This document shows, piece by piece, positions 8,906 through 18,415 of a stretch of 64,000 nt of DNA. A program made the position numbers and the translations under genes. The notes under the pieces are model-generated. The model had not been told where the DNA came from, did no database searches, and saw nothing but the letters and a program-made list of their open reading frames with translations. Source of the stretch: REEB95 sp963785735 (GTDB taxonomy: Bacteria; Pseudomonadota; Alphaproteobacteria; ATCC43930; CGMCC-115725); NCBI GenBank assembly GCA_963785735.1, contig CAWAWJ010000001.1, positions 248,001-312,000 on the forward strand. The letters are read 5' to 3'. How positions within the stretch are numbered: position 1 is the first letter of the stretch; each line of letters opens with the position of its first letter.

Positions 8906-10024
8906 ATGTTCGGGGTTAACGGCCGGGCATCCGACCGCCTGTCGCCTTCCCTCGCCGACATATCCGCGATTGAAACCTGGCGCCTGCCGGATTGGGACAT
9001 CGCCATCCGCCAGGCGCGGCGCGCCGGTCTGCTGGCGCGCCTGTCCTGGTTGATATCCTCTGCCGGGCTCGGCGGGCGCGTGCCGGAACGGGCGCGGGGG
9101 CATCTCGAAGCCGCGCAAATCCTGGCTCGCAAACACGCGAGCGACGTGAAGCGCGAGCTCGATCATATCGGCAAGGCCCTCGCTGGAATCGGCGTCAAAC
9201 CCATCCTGCTCAAGGGCGCGTCCTATGCGGCGGCGGGATTGCCGCCCTCGCAGGGACGACTCTTCGGCGACATCGATATCCTGGTGCCAAGGATTCTCAT
9301 CGGCGCGGCCGAAAAGGGGCTGGTTGCGGGCGGCTGGCGGGCGGTGAAGCAGGATTCCTACGACCAGAGCTATTACCGCCGCTGGATGCATGAATTGCCG
9401 CCCTTGCAGCACGAGAGCCGGCGCACCACCATCGACGTCCATCACAATATCGTGCCCTTGACCTCGGCCCACCCGGTCGATGCCAAGCGCATGATCGACG
9501 CCGCCAGGCCGGTGGGAAGCGACGGGCGTTTCGCCGTGCTGGCGCCCGCGGACATGGTGCTGCACGCCGCCGTCCATCTGTTCGACGACGGCGAATTCGT
9601 CAATGGCTTGCGCGATCTCGACGACATCAACCGGCTGTTGCGGCATTTCTCCGCCCCGTCCGAATTCGGGCCCGATTTCTGGGACGTCTTGACCGCCCGG
9701 GCGGCGTTGCTGCGGCTCGAACGGCCGCTCCACTACGCCCTGCGTTACGCCGCCCGATTCCTGGGGACGCCGGTGCCGAAGCGAATCCTGCGCGACCCCG
9801 TCCCCGCACCGGCCGCGATGACGGCGCGGCTGATGGACTCCGTATTCGAGCGGGCGTTGCGCCCGCTTCACCCCAGCTGCGGCGATCGGTTCACTGGACT
9901 GGCCCTGGGGTTCCTGTATCTTCGCGGCCATTGCCTGCGCATGCCGCTTCGGCTGCTGCTGCCGCATCTCCTGCGCAAGGCGGTGCTGCGGCGGCTCAAA
10001 CCGGCCGAGGCGCGCCCCGCATAG
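8906..10024 (+). CDS. nucleotidyltransferase-family protein (NTP_transf_5 type)
   Basis: Soluble protein of 372 residues with the core of the uncharacterised nucleotidyltransferase family PF14907: KPILLKGASYAAAGLPP followed by the GDIDILV metal-binding pair at about 124-130, then TTIDVHHNIVPLTS and a DMVLHAAVHLFDDGEF helix. Members sit beside exosortase/exopolysaccharide genes in many proteobacteria, and their substrate is unknown. It is the first gene of a plus-strand group (nucleotidyltransferase, DUF218, membrane protein) divergent from the export operon. The ATG at 8906 gives the full family domain; the first 25 residues are not conserved, so a slightly later start is possible. Confidence 0.82.
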   Translation: MFGVNGRASDRLSPSLADISAIETWRLPDWDIAIRQARRAGLLARLSWLISSAGLGGRVPERARGHLEAAQILARKHASDVKRELDHIGKALAGIGVKPILLKGASYAAAGLPPSQGRLFGDIDILVPRILIGAAEKGLVAGGWRAVKQDSYDQSYYRRWMHELPPLQHESRRTTIDVHHNIVPLTSAHPVDAKRMIDAARPVGSDGRFAVLAPADMVLHAAVHLFDDGEFVNGLRDLDDINRLLRHFSAPSEFGPDFWDVLTARAALLRLERPLHYALRYAARFLGTPVPKRILRDPVPAPAAMTARLMDSVFERALRPLHPSCGDRFTGLALGFLYLRGHCLRMPLRLLLPHLLRKAVLRRLKPAEARPA

Positions 10025-10068
10025 ACGGAGCCAAGCCGATTCTTTCCTTCCTCGCCTATTCCTTCCTG

Positions 10069-10806
10069 TTGCAGCCGACGGTGTTCATCGTCACCGCCAT
10101 GGCCGGGATTTTGCTCGCGCTCGGACGGCGCAAGCGACTCGGGCTCGGGCTCGCGTTTCTGAGCCTACTCTGCTTGTACGCCTTCGCCACGCCCTATGTG
10201 TCGACCCGGCTTCTCCAGATTCTGGAAGCGCAGGTTCCCGACACCACGCGCAATTTCGACGACGCCCAGGCGATCGTCGTGCTGTCGGGCACCATCCATC
10301 ACGGCGACAACGACAAGGTGCCGGACCAGTTGGGCCTGCTGACGCTGGAACGGGTGGCGCGCGCGGCCGAGATCGAGCGCGCGCACCCGCTGCCGATCGT
10401 GGTTTCGGGCGGCAAGGTGGGCAACAGCCGGGAGACCATGGCGGTATTGATGGAACGCGCGCTCCAGCAGGATTTCGGCGTGTCCGTGCGCTGGCGCGAG
10501 GAGCAATCCGCGACCACCTTCGAGAATGCGCGCTTCGTGGCGCGACTGCTGGGCGAGGCCAAAATCCACACCGTGATCCTGGTGACCCAGCCCTGGCACA
10601 TGCCGCGCGCGCTCTGGGCCTTCGAGCATGAGGGGCTCGACGTCATCCCGGCGCCGACCATCCGGACATATCTCAATCTCGGCACCCCGTTCGACGCGAA
10701 TCTGTACCTGCCGCAATCGGATGCGCTCACCGACAGTTTCTACGCCCTCCATGAAATGCTCGGGCTGGCCTATTACAAATTCTATTACGGGCAGGTTCAT
10801 GACTAG
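10069..10806 (+). CDS. YdcF/DUF218-family membrane protein
   Basis: Two N-terminal hydrophobic helices (TVFIVTAMAGILLALG and LGLGLAFLSLLCLYAFA) are followed by a DUF218 domain. Its marks are DAQAIVVLSGTI, PIVVSGGKVG, the SATTFENARF motif and a VTQPWHMPRALWAFE segment. DUF218 proteins such as YdcF, SanA and ElyC act in envelope processes, and exosortase-linked members recur in exopolysaccharide loci. The frame is open from inside the previous gene, but there is no ATG at the expected place. I suggest the TTG at 10069, with the GTG at 10081 as an alternative. The end overlaps the next gene by 8 bp. Confidence 0.82.
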   Translation: MQPTVFIVTAMAGILLALGRRKRLGLGLAFLSLLCLYAFATPYVSTRLLQILEAQVPDTTRNFDDAQAIVVLSGTIHHGDNDKVPDQLGLLTLERVARAAEIERAHPLPIVVSGGKVGNSRETMAVLMERALQQDFGVSVRWREEQSATTFENARFVARLLGEAKIHTVILVTQPWHMPRALWAFEHEGLDVIPAPTIRTYLNLGTPFDANLYLPQSDALTDSFYALHEMLGLAYYKFYYGQVHD

Positions 10807-11977
10807 AGCCGTCACGGCGGAGGCCCGTCATGGCGGCCGGCCGCCATGGTCGCGCCTCCCCCTTGCGCTGACCGTCCTCACCGCGCTGTGCTTCCTCGGT
10901 TTCGGGCTCCTCCACCCGGCCCTCAATTTCGATCTCATTCCCTACGCGGCCCTGGCCAAGGAGATGCGCGGAGCGGGCGGGAAAGACGAGGTTTACCGCG
11001 AGCTCGCGGCGAAGGTGGGCCCGGTCCGTTTTCAGGATTTCGCGTCGGCGCCCTATGAGAAGAAGATGCGGGAGGACGACGCCTTCTTCGAAGCGAACAT
11101 GCCGTTCTACAAGATCCGGCCCTTGTACATCGCCCTCTGCTCGGCCGCCGGATTTCTGATCGGGAACGACGTGGTCGCGACTTATGCCGTCTCCGCGATG
11201 GCCGCGTCCCTGGCCGTGCTTCTGTCCTTCGCCTTCGTCCGAACCGTCGGCGCGCCCACCGGGCCCTGGCGGATCGCGGCGCCGCTCTCCTGGGGCATCG
11301 CCGGCGGGCTGCCGCTCGCGGCGCTTTCCACGCCGGACGCGGTGGCGGCCTTGGTCAGTTTGCTCTTCGTGCAGGCCTGGATGGCCGAACACTGGAGCAA
11401 CACGCGTTCGGTTCTGTTGATCGCACTCGCCGGCTTGATCGTGGCGGCGCGCACGGATGCGGTTTTGCTGGTGGTGCCGCTGCTGCTCTGCGAAGCGCTG
11501 CTTTATCCGCGCCACCGCGCCGTGGCGCTCTTGGCGCTCGCCGCGGCGGTGGCGAGCTATGCCGTCATCCAGAAACTAACCGGCAATTACGGCTATATCG
11601 CGGTGCTCAATTTGACGCTGATCGACGGGCCGCAGCAGCTTCTCGTGCCCAATCCGGTCCCCAATCTTCCGGGCTATCTAAAAGCCTTCGCGCGCGGAAG
11701 CTTGCAGGTTCTGAGCGAGGGCGATGGCGGCATATTCCTGCTGGCGGTGAGCTGCCTCGCCTTGGTGTCCATCCGCGAATGGCGGCTGCGCGGAGCGCCA
11801 AACGCAACCGCCTTCGACCGGCGGATTCTGATGCTGTCCGGCGGGTTGATTTTCTACCTCTTGGCGCATTTCGCGCTCTTTCCGGCGCCCTGGGCGCGTT
11901 TCATGATGGCGACTTATGTGCTGGCGGGCCTGCTTTTCGCGCGGGCGGTCGAGCGGGATTTCGCGGCGCGGCGCTAG
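10799..11977 (+). CDS. multi-pass membrane protein, possible lipid-linked-sugar glycosyltransferase
   Basis: Protein of 392 residues with about nine predicted helices. A first helix (LPLALTVLTALCFLGFGLL) is followed by a periplasmic-looking loop of about 75 residues rich in charged groups (LAKEMRGAGGKDEVYRELAA), then many hydrophobic helices up to residue 385. The layout, one helix, a large loop and then a helix bundle, resembles GT-C enzymes such as the ArnT/GT87 group. I see no decisive catalytic motif, and the family is not recognised with certainty. The ATG overlaps the DUF218 stop, so the two are coupled. It converges on the 11991-14408 gene. Confidence 0.7.
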   Translation: MTRAVTAEARHGGRPPWSRLPLALTVLTALCFLGFGLLHPALNFDLIPYAALAKEMRGAGGKDEVYRELAAKVGPVRFQDFASAPYEKKMREDDAFFEANMPFYKIRPLYIALCSAAGFLIGNDVVATYAVSAMAASLAVLLSFAFVRTVGAPTGPWRIAAPLSWGIAGGLPLAALSTPDAVAALVSLLFVQAWMAEHWSNTRSVLLIALAGLIVAARTDAVLLVVPLLLCEALLYPRHRAVALLALAAAVASYAVIQKLTGNYGYIAVLNLTLIDGPQQLLVPNPVPNLPGYLKAFARGSLQVLSEGDGGIFLLAVSCLALVSIREWRLRGAPNATAFDRRILMLSGGLIFYLLAHFALFPAPWARFMMATYVLAGLLFARAVERDFAARR

Positions 11978-11990
11978 AGGCCGCGCCTTT

Positions 11991-14408
11991 TTACGCCGGG
12001 CGCCGGCGCGCGCTAAAGGCGATCAGCGCGGCAATAAGGCAAGCCAGGACGAGGCTCGCTTCCGAGGCGAGCGCCGAATATCGGCGCACCGGCGTCGTTA
12101 CCGGACCGATCTCGATGTCGTTGAGGCCGGGCTCCAGCGGCACCACCATCAGATCGAAGGCGCCCTGGAGCGGCGTCACCGCCCGGCCGTTGAGCCGCAC
12201 TTCCGTCCCCGGATACCAGGGATGGGACAATTGCGCGTAACCCTGGCCGCTCGCCGTGACGCGCAGGCTCACGGTCTGGAGCGAGACGCTGTAACCGTCG
12301 AGCGCCGCCCGCCAGGAATTATCCGCCGCCGGCGCCGGGCTTCCGGGAGGCACAACGCGCACCGGCAACGCCGCCGCCAGATGGGAATCCCAGGCGATGC
12401 CGGAATCGCGCAGATATGTCTCGAGGAAATCCTCGATGTTTGATATTTGCGGCGAGGGTTCGGCGCCTTCGAAATCCCCGGGCCACAGCATGGGCTTGTC
12501 GAGCCGCGCGGGCGGCGCCAGACCGGCGAGGCGCCGGCTGAAGATCGCGGGGCTCGCATCGGCGATATGGATCACCCGCCCGAGCGGGCCTTCCGCGCGC
12601 GCCTGAACGAAGCTGTCCGGACAACCCGCGGCGACGGGGGTTACGCAAACGATGCGGCTTACGTTCAAGAGACGCAGCAGCGCCAGCGTCGAGCCTTCGA
12701 CACGACCGTTGCGGCGGAGATCCGAAGCCGCAAGCTCGACGATGGTCTCGGCATAATTATGAATCCGGGTCGCCGCCATGTTGTGATGGCCCGCCACCCG
12801 TTGCACCATCGCATAGGCGCTGAGCGGCCCCGCGCCCGGCCCGATATCCGCCTCTATGGCGCCGTCCCGCGCCAGGTCGATTTCGGCGAAACGTTCCCCG
12901 GGGGCGGTTTGCGCGAGATAGCGCCCGGCCTCGATCAGGAACGCCTTGTCGCCGCGCGCCACCGGCTGGACCGAGGTGCTGGCGACATCGAGGATGAGAG
13001 CCGCCGCCAATGCTAGCGGCAGGCGGGATGAGGGGCGCGACGCCCGCGCCAGCCATTCGAATCCAAGAGCCGCCAGGATGCCCGCGAAAAACAGGATGAA
13101 AATGACGTCGCGGACGACGGGATTATAAAGGAAGAAGCTCAGCGCCAGCCCCGGCGCGATCGCCAAGGCGAGACGGCGGCGATCGGGACCGAGCCGGCCG
13201 CGCCAGGCCGCGATGCCGCCGGCGACGGCCAGCCCGGCCAGGACGATGCCGAGATAGGCCCAGTAATCGGTGCCCCAATTCGTGCGCGTGTCGCGCCAGA
13301 TGACGAGATCGGCCAATCGCTGCCAGGTGGGAAGGTGAAATTGGAAAAACCCGCCTTCCGGATCGATCATCACCCAATCGGATTCGACGATGACCGGCAC
13401 CACCGCCACCAGGGAAATGCCGAGGCCGACGATGCCCCCGGATGCCAAGGCCCCGAGCCGTTTCCAGTTCCACCGCCCCAGCGCCAGGCTCGCGCCGCCA
13501 TAAAGCCCGAGATAGAGCGCGGCGAAGAGCGCGTGCGGCTGGTGATTGACGGTCATGGCGCCCACCGAGAGCGCGAAAATCAGCCAATCGCGCCACAGCG
13601 CGCCCACCGCGCGCATGATGCCCTCGGCGGCGTAGAAGATCAGCACCAGGAACAGGATGGTGAAGGCCTGCGGAAAAACCCCGCGATAGAGAAAGAGATG
13701 CAAGGCCGCGAAGGAGCCGGCGAAACCGATCGCCGCGACGAGCGCGGCCGGCCGGGCGAGGCCGAGGCGCAGCAACAGCGCGTAAAAGGCCCAGGCGGCG
13801 GCGAGGTGGGCCGCGAAAAGCAGGGTCTTCGCGGTCGCGACCGGATCCCGGACCAGCAGATCGAGCGCGCCGCCCGCGACATAAAGGAGCGGCCCGGTAA
13901 AGCCCAAGAGCGGGCTGCCGAGATAATCGAAATTGGTCCATTGCGGCAGGCTGCCCGCCGCCAGGCCTTCGCGCATTTCGAGAAAGCGCGCGACATGCGA
14001 GCCGCTGTCGCCGCCCAACAACACGCCCGGAAAGAGATAGGCCTGGCCCAGCCAGCAGACGACGATCGTCAGCAGCGCGAAGCTCTGCGCGGGATTGGCC
14101 GCGACCAGAAAACGCGAAAAAATCCGGCGGCTCGTTTCGAGATAGACCAGGAACAGGAGCGCCGCCGCGCTCGACGCCGCGAGCAGCGCGTCCGCCGGCC
14201 CCAGCGCCGCCCAGAGAACCGGCAATCCCACCGGAAGTCCCGCGTCATAGGCGGCGAGAGCGGCGTTCTGCAAGCGTTCGAGCGTGATGAGCGAGGCGGC
14301 CAGCGAGGTGAGCGCCAGCAGGAAAACGCCCGCGACCGCGCCCCAGCCGGGGCGCAACCGCGCCCGTCCTGCGAGGGTAAAACGATCTTCCCGGTCCGAC
14401 ATCCACAT
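11991..14408 (-). CDS. large membrane protein (6-pyruvoyl-tetrahydropterin synthase-related / YfhO-like GT-C family)
   Basis: Protein of 805 residues: some 12-13 hydrophobic helices in the first 500 residues, then a soluble C-terminal part of about 270 residues and a last helix (EASLVLACLIAALIAFSARR). The segment GVLLGGDSGSHVARFLEMREGL after helix three carries an acidic Asp motif on an outer loop, as in GT-C glycosyltransferases. The extracytoplasmic tail (SHPWYPGTEVRLNGRAVTPLQ, FDLMVVPLEPGLNDIEI) is typical of YfhO/PTPS-related proteins. These proteins are linked to lipid-carrier-dependent glycosylation of polymers. Being next to exopolysaccharide genes supports a glycan role. The sugar and acceptor are unknown. 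Confidence 0.75.
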   Translation of the reverse strand: MWMSDREDRFTLAGRARLRPGWGAVAGVFLLALTSLAASLITLERLQNAALAAYDAGLPVGLPVLWAALGPADALLAASSAAALLFLVYLETSRRIFSRFLVAANPAQSFALLTIVVCWLGQAYLFPGVLLGGDSGSHVARFLEMREGLAAGSLPQWTNFDYLGSPLLGFTGPLLYVAGGALDLLVRDPVATAKTLLFAAHLAAAWAFYALLLRLGLARPAALVAAIGFAGSFAALHLFLYRGVFPQAFTILFLVLIFYAAEGIMRAVGALWRDWLIFALSVGAMTVNHQPHALFAALYLGLYGGASLALGRWNWKRLGALASGGIVGLGISLVAVVPVIVESDWVMIDPEGGFFQFHLPTWQRLADLVIWRDTRTNWGTDYWAYLGIVLAGLAVAGGIAAWRGRLGPDRRRLALAIAPGLALSFFLYNPVVRDVIFILFFAGILAALGFEWLARASRPSSRLPLALAAALILDVASTSVQPVARGDKAFLIEAGRYLAQTAPGERFAEIDLARDGAIEADIGPGAGPLSAYAMVQRVAGHHNMAATRIHNYAETIVELAASDLRRNGRVEGSTLALLRLLNVSRIVCVTPVAAGCPDSFVQARAEGPLGRVIHIADASPAIFSRRLAGLAPPARLDKPMLWPGDFEGAEPSPQISNIEDFLETYLRDSGIAWDSHLAAALPVRVVPPGSPAPAADNSWRAALDGYSVSLQTVSLRVTASGQGYAQLSHPWYPGTEVRLNGRAVTPLQGAFDLMVVPLEPGLNDIEIGPVTTPVRRYSALASEASLVLACLIAALIAFSARRRPA

Positions 14409-14608
14409 GGCGCGAAAAATACTCCCCGGACCCGCAAGGCGTGAGGCGGCTTTCCCCGTCCAGCCGGCCTTCGCCCTTGGGATCGGCTGGATAGTCCGGC
14501 GGGGGCGATTAAGACTTCCCTAAGCCTTAATTCCTAGAGTGAGCACCCTGCCCTGCGGTCGCGATAACGGCCGGCATGGCCCGTCCTTCACGTTAACGAG
14601 TGTCCTTC

Positions 14609-15562
14609 ATGGCGCGATATCTGGTCACCGGCGGCTGCGGCTTCATTGGATCGCATCTCGCCGACGCCCTCGTCGCCGAAGGACACGACGTCCGCATCCT
14701 CGACAATCTATCCACCGGCAGCCGGGAAAACGCGCCCGAGGCGGCCGAGCTGATGATCGGCGACGTCGCCGACCGCGTCGCCGTGCGCCAGGCGATGGAA
14801 GACGTGGACGGCGTGTTTCATCTGGCGGCCATCGCCTCGGTCGAGCGCAGCATCGACGATTGGGTCGGGACCCACATCTCCAACCTCACCGGCTGCATCA
14901 CCATTTTCGACGCCGCGCGCACCGCGCGCGGGAACGGCCCGGTGCCGGTGATCTACGCCTCCTCCGCCGCGATCTACGGCCTCAACGAAAACGTGCCGCT
15001 GGCCGAGAACGCGCTGGCGCAGCCGATGACCGCCTATGGCGCCGACAAGCTCGGCTGCGAGCTCCATGCGCGCATCGCCACCTCGCTTTACGGCGTGCCG
15101 ACCACGGGCCTGCGTTTCTTCAACGTTTATGGCCCGCGCCAGAGCCCGGATTCGCCCTATTCCGGCGTGATCTCGATCTTCTGCGACCGGCTGTCGGCCG
15201 GCAATTCGCTCACCATCTACGGCGACGGCAAGCAGGTGCGCGATTTCATCCATGTCTCCGACGTGGTGCAATTCATGCTCCGCGCGATGGCCGAACCCGC
15301 CGAGGGCGAGGTCTATAACATCTGCACCGGCATCGGCACCTCGATCGTCGAGCTGGCCCAGGTGATCGCCGGGCTGTGCAACGTGACGCCCGACATCATC
15401 TATCGCGATTCCCGGGCGGGCGATGTGCGCCTCTCGGTCGGCAACCCGGCGCGGGCCGAGAAACGCTTCGCCCTCAAGGCGGAAATGCCCTTGAAGGACG
15501 GGTTGATGATCACGCTGTCGGCGCAGAAAAACCTCCAGGACGCGCATCTGCGCTACGCCTAA
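14609..15562 (+). CDS. NAD-dependent sugar-nucleotide epimerase/dehydratase (GalE-like, extended SDR)
   Basis: Rossmann protein of 317 residues. The NAD-binding glycine motif is at residues 8-14 (GGCGFIG), Asp32 (LDNLSTG) marks NAD preference, the Ser118/119 segment is YASSAAIYG, and the catalytic Tyr143/Lys147 are in YGADK. Also present are GLRFFNVYGPRQSPDS and the C-terminal VRDFIHVSDVV typical of UDP-hexose 4-epimerases. I prefer the ATG at 14609, where the fold begins, to the GTG nine bases upstream. It likely supplies an epimerised nucleotide sugar, such as UDP-Gal or UDP-GlcNAc/GalNAc, for the neighbouring polysaccharide genes. The exact substrate is not readable. It stands apart from the minus-strand neighbours. 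Confidence 0.9.
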   Translation: MARYLVTGGCGFIGSHLADALVAEGHDVRILDNLSTGSRENAPEAAELMIGDVADRVAVRQAMEDVDGVFHLAAIASVERSIDDWVGTHISNLTGCITIFDAARTARGNGPVPVIYASSAAIYGLNENVPLAENALAQPMTAYGADKLGCELHARIATSLYGVPTTGLRFFNVYGPRQSPDSPYSGVISIFCDRLSAGNSLTIYGDGKQVRDFIHVSDVVQFMLRAMAEPAEGEVYNICTGIGTSIVELAQVIAGLCNVTPDIIYRDSRAGDVRLSVGNPARAEKRFALKAEMPLKDGLMITLSAQKNLQDAHLRYA

Positions 15563-15576
15563 GCAGCGGCCCTATT

Positions 15577-16506
15577 TCATTTTGCGTTCCGGAAATCGGC
15601 AAGCGGCCCCAGCGGCACGATGCCGGTCGGGTTGATGGTGCGGTGGCTGCCGTAATAGTGGCGCTTGTCTTCGTCGAAATCGCAAGTGGCCGCTATCTCC
15701 GGCATTTCATAGAGCCGGCGGGCATAGGCCGAGAGATTGGGGTAATCGGTCAGGCGGCGCAGATTGCATTTGAAATGGCCGACATAGACCGCATCGAACC
15801 GCGCGAGCGTGGGGAAGAGCCGCCAATCGGCCTCTGTCAAGTTCTTGCCGACGAGGGTCCCGCGCTTCGACAATAAATCCTCGAGCCAATCGAGCGTCGC
15901 GAAAACGGTTTTGACCGCCGCCTCATAGGCGGCTTGGGTCCCGGCGAATCCCGTGCGATAGACGCCGTTGTTCAATCCCTCATAGACGCGCCGGTTGACG
16001 GCGTCGATCTCATCCTTCAGGCCGGCCGGGTAGTAGTCCGTCCGGTCATCCGTGAAATCGCGGAATTCGCGGTTGAACATGCGGATAATCTCGGCGGATT
16101 CGTTGCTGACGATGGCGCCGGTTTCCTTGTCCCACAGCACCGGCACGCTCGCCCGGCCGGAATAACGGGGATCGGCGCGCTGGTAGATCTGATGGACGTA
16201 GAGCGCGCCGGTGAGCGGATCGGGCGAAGCGAAGGTCCAGCCCTTGTCCAGCATCAGCGGCTCGACATGGCTCATCGACACCACGCCTTCGAGCTTTTTC
16301 AGAACCCGGAAGATCACGGCGCGGTGGCACCAGGGACAGGCCTTGGCGACATAGAGGTGATAGCGCCCGGATGCGGCCGGAAAACCGGAAGAGCCGTCGG
16401 CCGTGACAAAGCGGCGGAAACCCGCATCGGCGCGAACATAGTGGCCGCCGGTGCCGCTTGTGTCGTGCCAGCCCTCGCGCCATACGCCTTCGACCAGAAT
16501 ACCCAC
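15577..16506 (-). CDS. glutathionyl-hydroquinone reductase (Xi-class glutathione S-transferase)
   Basis: Cytosolic enzyme that reduces glutathionyl-hydroquinones with glutathione. The N-terminal GILVEGVWREGW and the active-site CPWCHRA (catalytic Cys57) identify the Xi class, as do EIIRMFNREFRDF and the C-terminal RRLTDYPNLSAYARRLYEMP and HYYGSHRTINPTGIVPLGP, which is almost diagnostic. The length of 309 residues is normal. The GTG at 16506 gives the usual N-terminus (GILVEGVW); a TTG six bases earlier is less likely. It is not functionally linked to the neighbouring sugar genes. It may protect against quinones, which would fit the aromatic catabolism genes further along. Confidence 0.93.
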   Translation of the reverse strand: MGILVEGVWREGWHDTSGTGGHYVRADAGFRRFVTADGSSGFPAASGRYHLYVAKACPWCHRAVIFRVLKKLEGVVSMSHVEPLMLDKGWTFASPDPLTGALYVHQIYQRADPRYSGRASVPVLWDKETGAIVSNESAEIIRMFNREFRDFTDDRTDYYPAGLKDEIDAVNRRVYEGLNNGVYRTGFAGTQAAYEAAVKTVFATLDWLEDLLSKRGTLVGKNLTEADWRLFPTLARFDAVYVGHFKCNLRRLTDYPNLSAYARRLYEMPEIAATCDFDEDKRHYYGSHRTINPTGIVPLGPLADFRNAK

Positions 16507-16582
16507 CGCCAACCGCCTTTCCGCGGGCCCGTTTTCGAATTCGATCGACCGGCGGGCCCGCCCGGGCCTTCATAATAGCCCG

Positions 16583-16621
16583 GCAAAAGAAGAAAGGCGC
16601 CGCCGGTTTCCCGGCGGCGCC
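16583..16621 (-). terminator. rho-independent terminator of the porin gene
   Basis: An 11-bp GC stem (GGCGCCGCCGG with CCGGCGGCGCC, loop of four bases) sits about 30 bp after the porin stop. On the minus strand it is followed by TTTCTTCTTTTGC. Orientation and U-rich tail fit termination of the 16649-18047 gene. Confidence 0.85.
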
Positions 16622-16648
16622 TCGATTGGATCGAACGAAGGACGCGAT

Positions 16649-18047
16649 TTAGAAAGCGAGGAGCGCGTCCACCGCCAGGGTGACCTGATTCGACTTGGTG
16701 CCGACACCCTTGTTGCTGACATTGTACGGCGCCACATGCGCGCTGCCGCCAATGATCGAGTCAAACCGGGCTTCCGGCCGGATGGTCAGACCCCACGTGC
16801 CCGGCAACGGCAACGGCGGCGTATAGGCCGCACCGATGGTCAACTCGCCATAGGTGATGTTGGCGGGCAAACCATTGTTGACATTGCCGCAATAGGTCGT
16901 CTGGGCCAGCGTGGTCGGGTTCTTGGTGTTTTCGTTGCTATAGGGCAAGCCGCGTCCGCCATCCGTGGCGTCTTCGGAGCCCGAGTTATTGCAGACGAAA
17001 CCGCCGAAGCCATTCTTGATCTGATCGGCGAAGCCCTCGACCCGGGCACCTAGGGTCCACTGATCGTTGAGGGCGTAGCTGACGTACTGCGCGAGCCCGC
17101 CCGCGGTCACCTTATAAACGTCGTCATGGACCAAGTTCACCTCGGTGGTGGTGGTCCAGGAGTCGTTGATCTTGTAGGTGCCGTTCGCGTCAAAGTATTC
17201 GCGCAACGCCGAATTGACGTTGAACGCCTTGGTGACGCCGTTGACCGTCGTGGTCGAGCCGGTCGGGTTTTCCGCACCGACATGCGCGAGGGCGATGAGC
17301 GTCAGATTGCCGTCCATCAGACTGTTGAGACCGAAGCCCAAGATGCCATGGGCAAGGCTCGCGTTGTTGACGCCCTTGGAACCGAGCGAGTCGTTGACGC
17401 CCGTGTCCCAGCCCGCCCACACGTCGACGGTGTCGTTGATGTGGAAGGTGCCGAGTACGCCGGTGTGCTTATAGGGCAGGCCGTAGGTGAAGATGTAGCT
17501 GTGCGAGTAGAACGGATTGCCCGTGGCGTCGATCACCTCGTAACCCGAGCGGCGTGGCGTATTGGCCAACCTGCCAGTCGGAACCGCCGGAGACGACCGA
17601 CATCGCCGGCGCATGGATATTCGCCTCGAGGTAATTGATGTCCCACTGATAGGGGCTGTTGGTCGCGCGGTCGAGCTCGTTATAGAAGTGCGTGTACCGC
17701 GCATCGGTGCCGTAGAAGGTCTGGAACTTGAAGCCGTAATCGAAGCCCGTGGCCGCGGAATCGGTGTCATGCTCGACCGTGAACATGGTTTGATTCATGC
17801 GGAAGGCATTGGCTCCGTTGGTGAAGGGCTGGCCGAAATTGGCGTTATTGGCCGGGCTGTCGGGATTGACCGACAGGCCCAATTCGGAATGGCCCGAAAC
17901 CTGGATGTCGCCGATCGGCGAGCTGAAGATCGGATGCTTGGGCGGCGGCGGCGCGGCCGGCGCAGCGGGTGTCTGGGCGTGCGCGGAATAGGCGCCGACG
18001 ATGCAAGCGGCGGCGGCGAGCGAGATGACGGATCGAAGTGACGACAT
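16649..18047 (-). pseudogene. outer-membrane porin (beta-barrel, BBP2/DUF1597-like) with a single-base frameshift
   Basis: The 5' frame (from ATG 18047) has a signal peptide (MSSLRSVISLAAAACIVGAY, cleavage after AHAQ) and strands up to DWQVGQYATPLG. It then ends in nonsense and a stop at 17469. The 3' frame resumes exactly at GYEVIDATGNPFYSHSYIFT and runs through barrel strands to the terminal AVDALLAF. Deleting one base from the GGG at 17544-17546 (minus-strand sense) restores an uninterrupted protein of about 465 residues with the family sequence ATPLGYEVIDATGNPFYS. All other features are intact (terminator, terminal Phe, no other stop). It is therefore either a base-calling error or a very recent inactivation. 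It is divergent from the AsmA gene. Confidence 0.85.
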
Positions 18048-18415
18048 GGTTTCTTACCCCCTCTAAAAAGTTACGCGTCGCAAACTCACCGCCCTCACCG
18101 CACCGGGTCACCGGTGCCTTTTTTCTAGGCGGTCTGCCTAGTAACACGACAGTCGCAACGGCCTAAACTGTTGGATCACCTTGGCCTTTGCTTGCCGGTC
18201 ACCTGGAGTGTTGCAAAACCTTTGCCATAATCTTGGGTCTCAAAATCGGCAAAACCGGCTTTACACCACGGTTTTTGGTTAGAGAGAGCTAAGCGTTTCG
18301 CGCTCGCTACCACCAAACCCACGATTCATTTAGCATGCCGCGCCCTTGCGGTGAAGCGATGCCGCGCCCAGCCATGCGGAAAATCAAAGAGTGCGGCATT
18401 TCGGAGACAGTCTTT
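18048..18415. promoter_or_regulatory. divergent intergenic region between porin and AsmA-family genes
   Basis: About 370 bp without a credible gene, less GC-rich than the flanks. It should contain the porin promoter on the minus strand and the AsmA promoter on the plus strand. A CTAGGCGGTCTGCCTAG imperfect palindrome is visible at about 18125-18141, upstream of the porin, and is a possible operator. No confident promoter boxes were identified. Confidence 0.4.
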
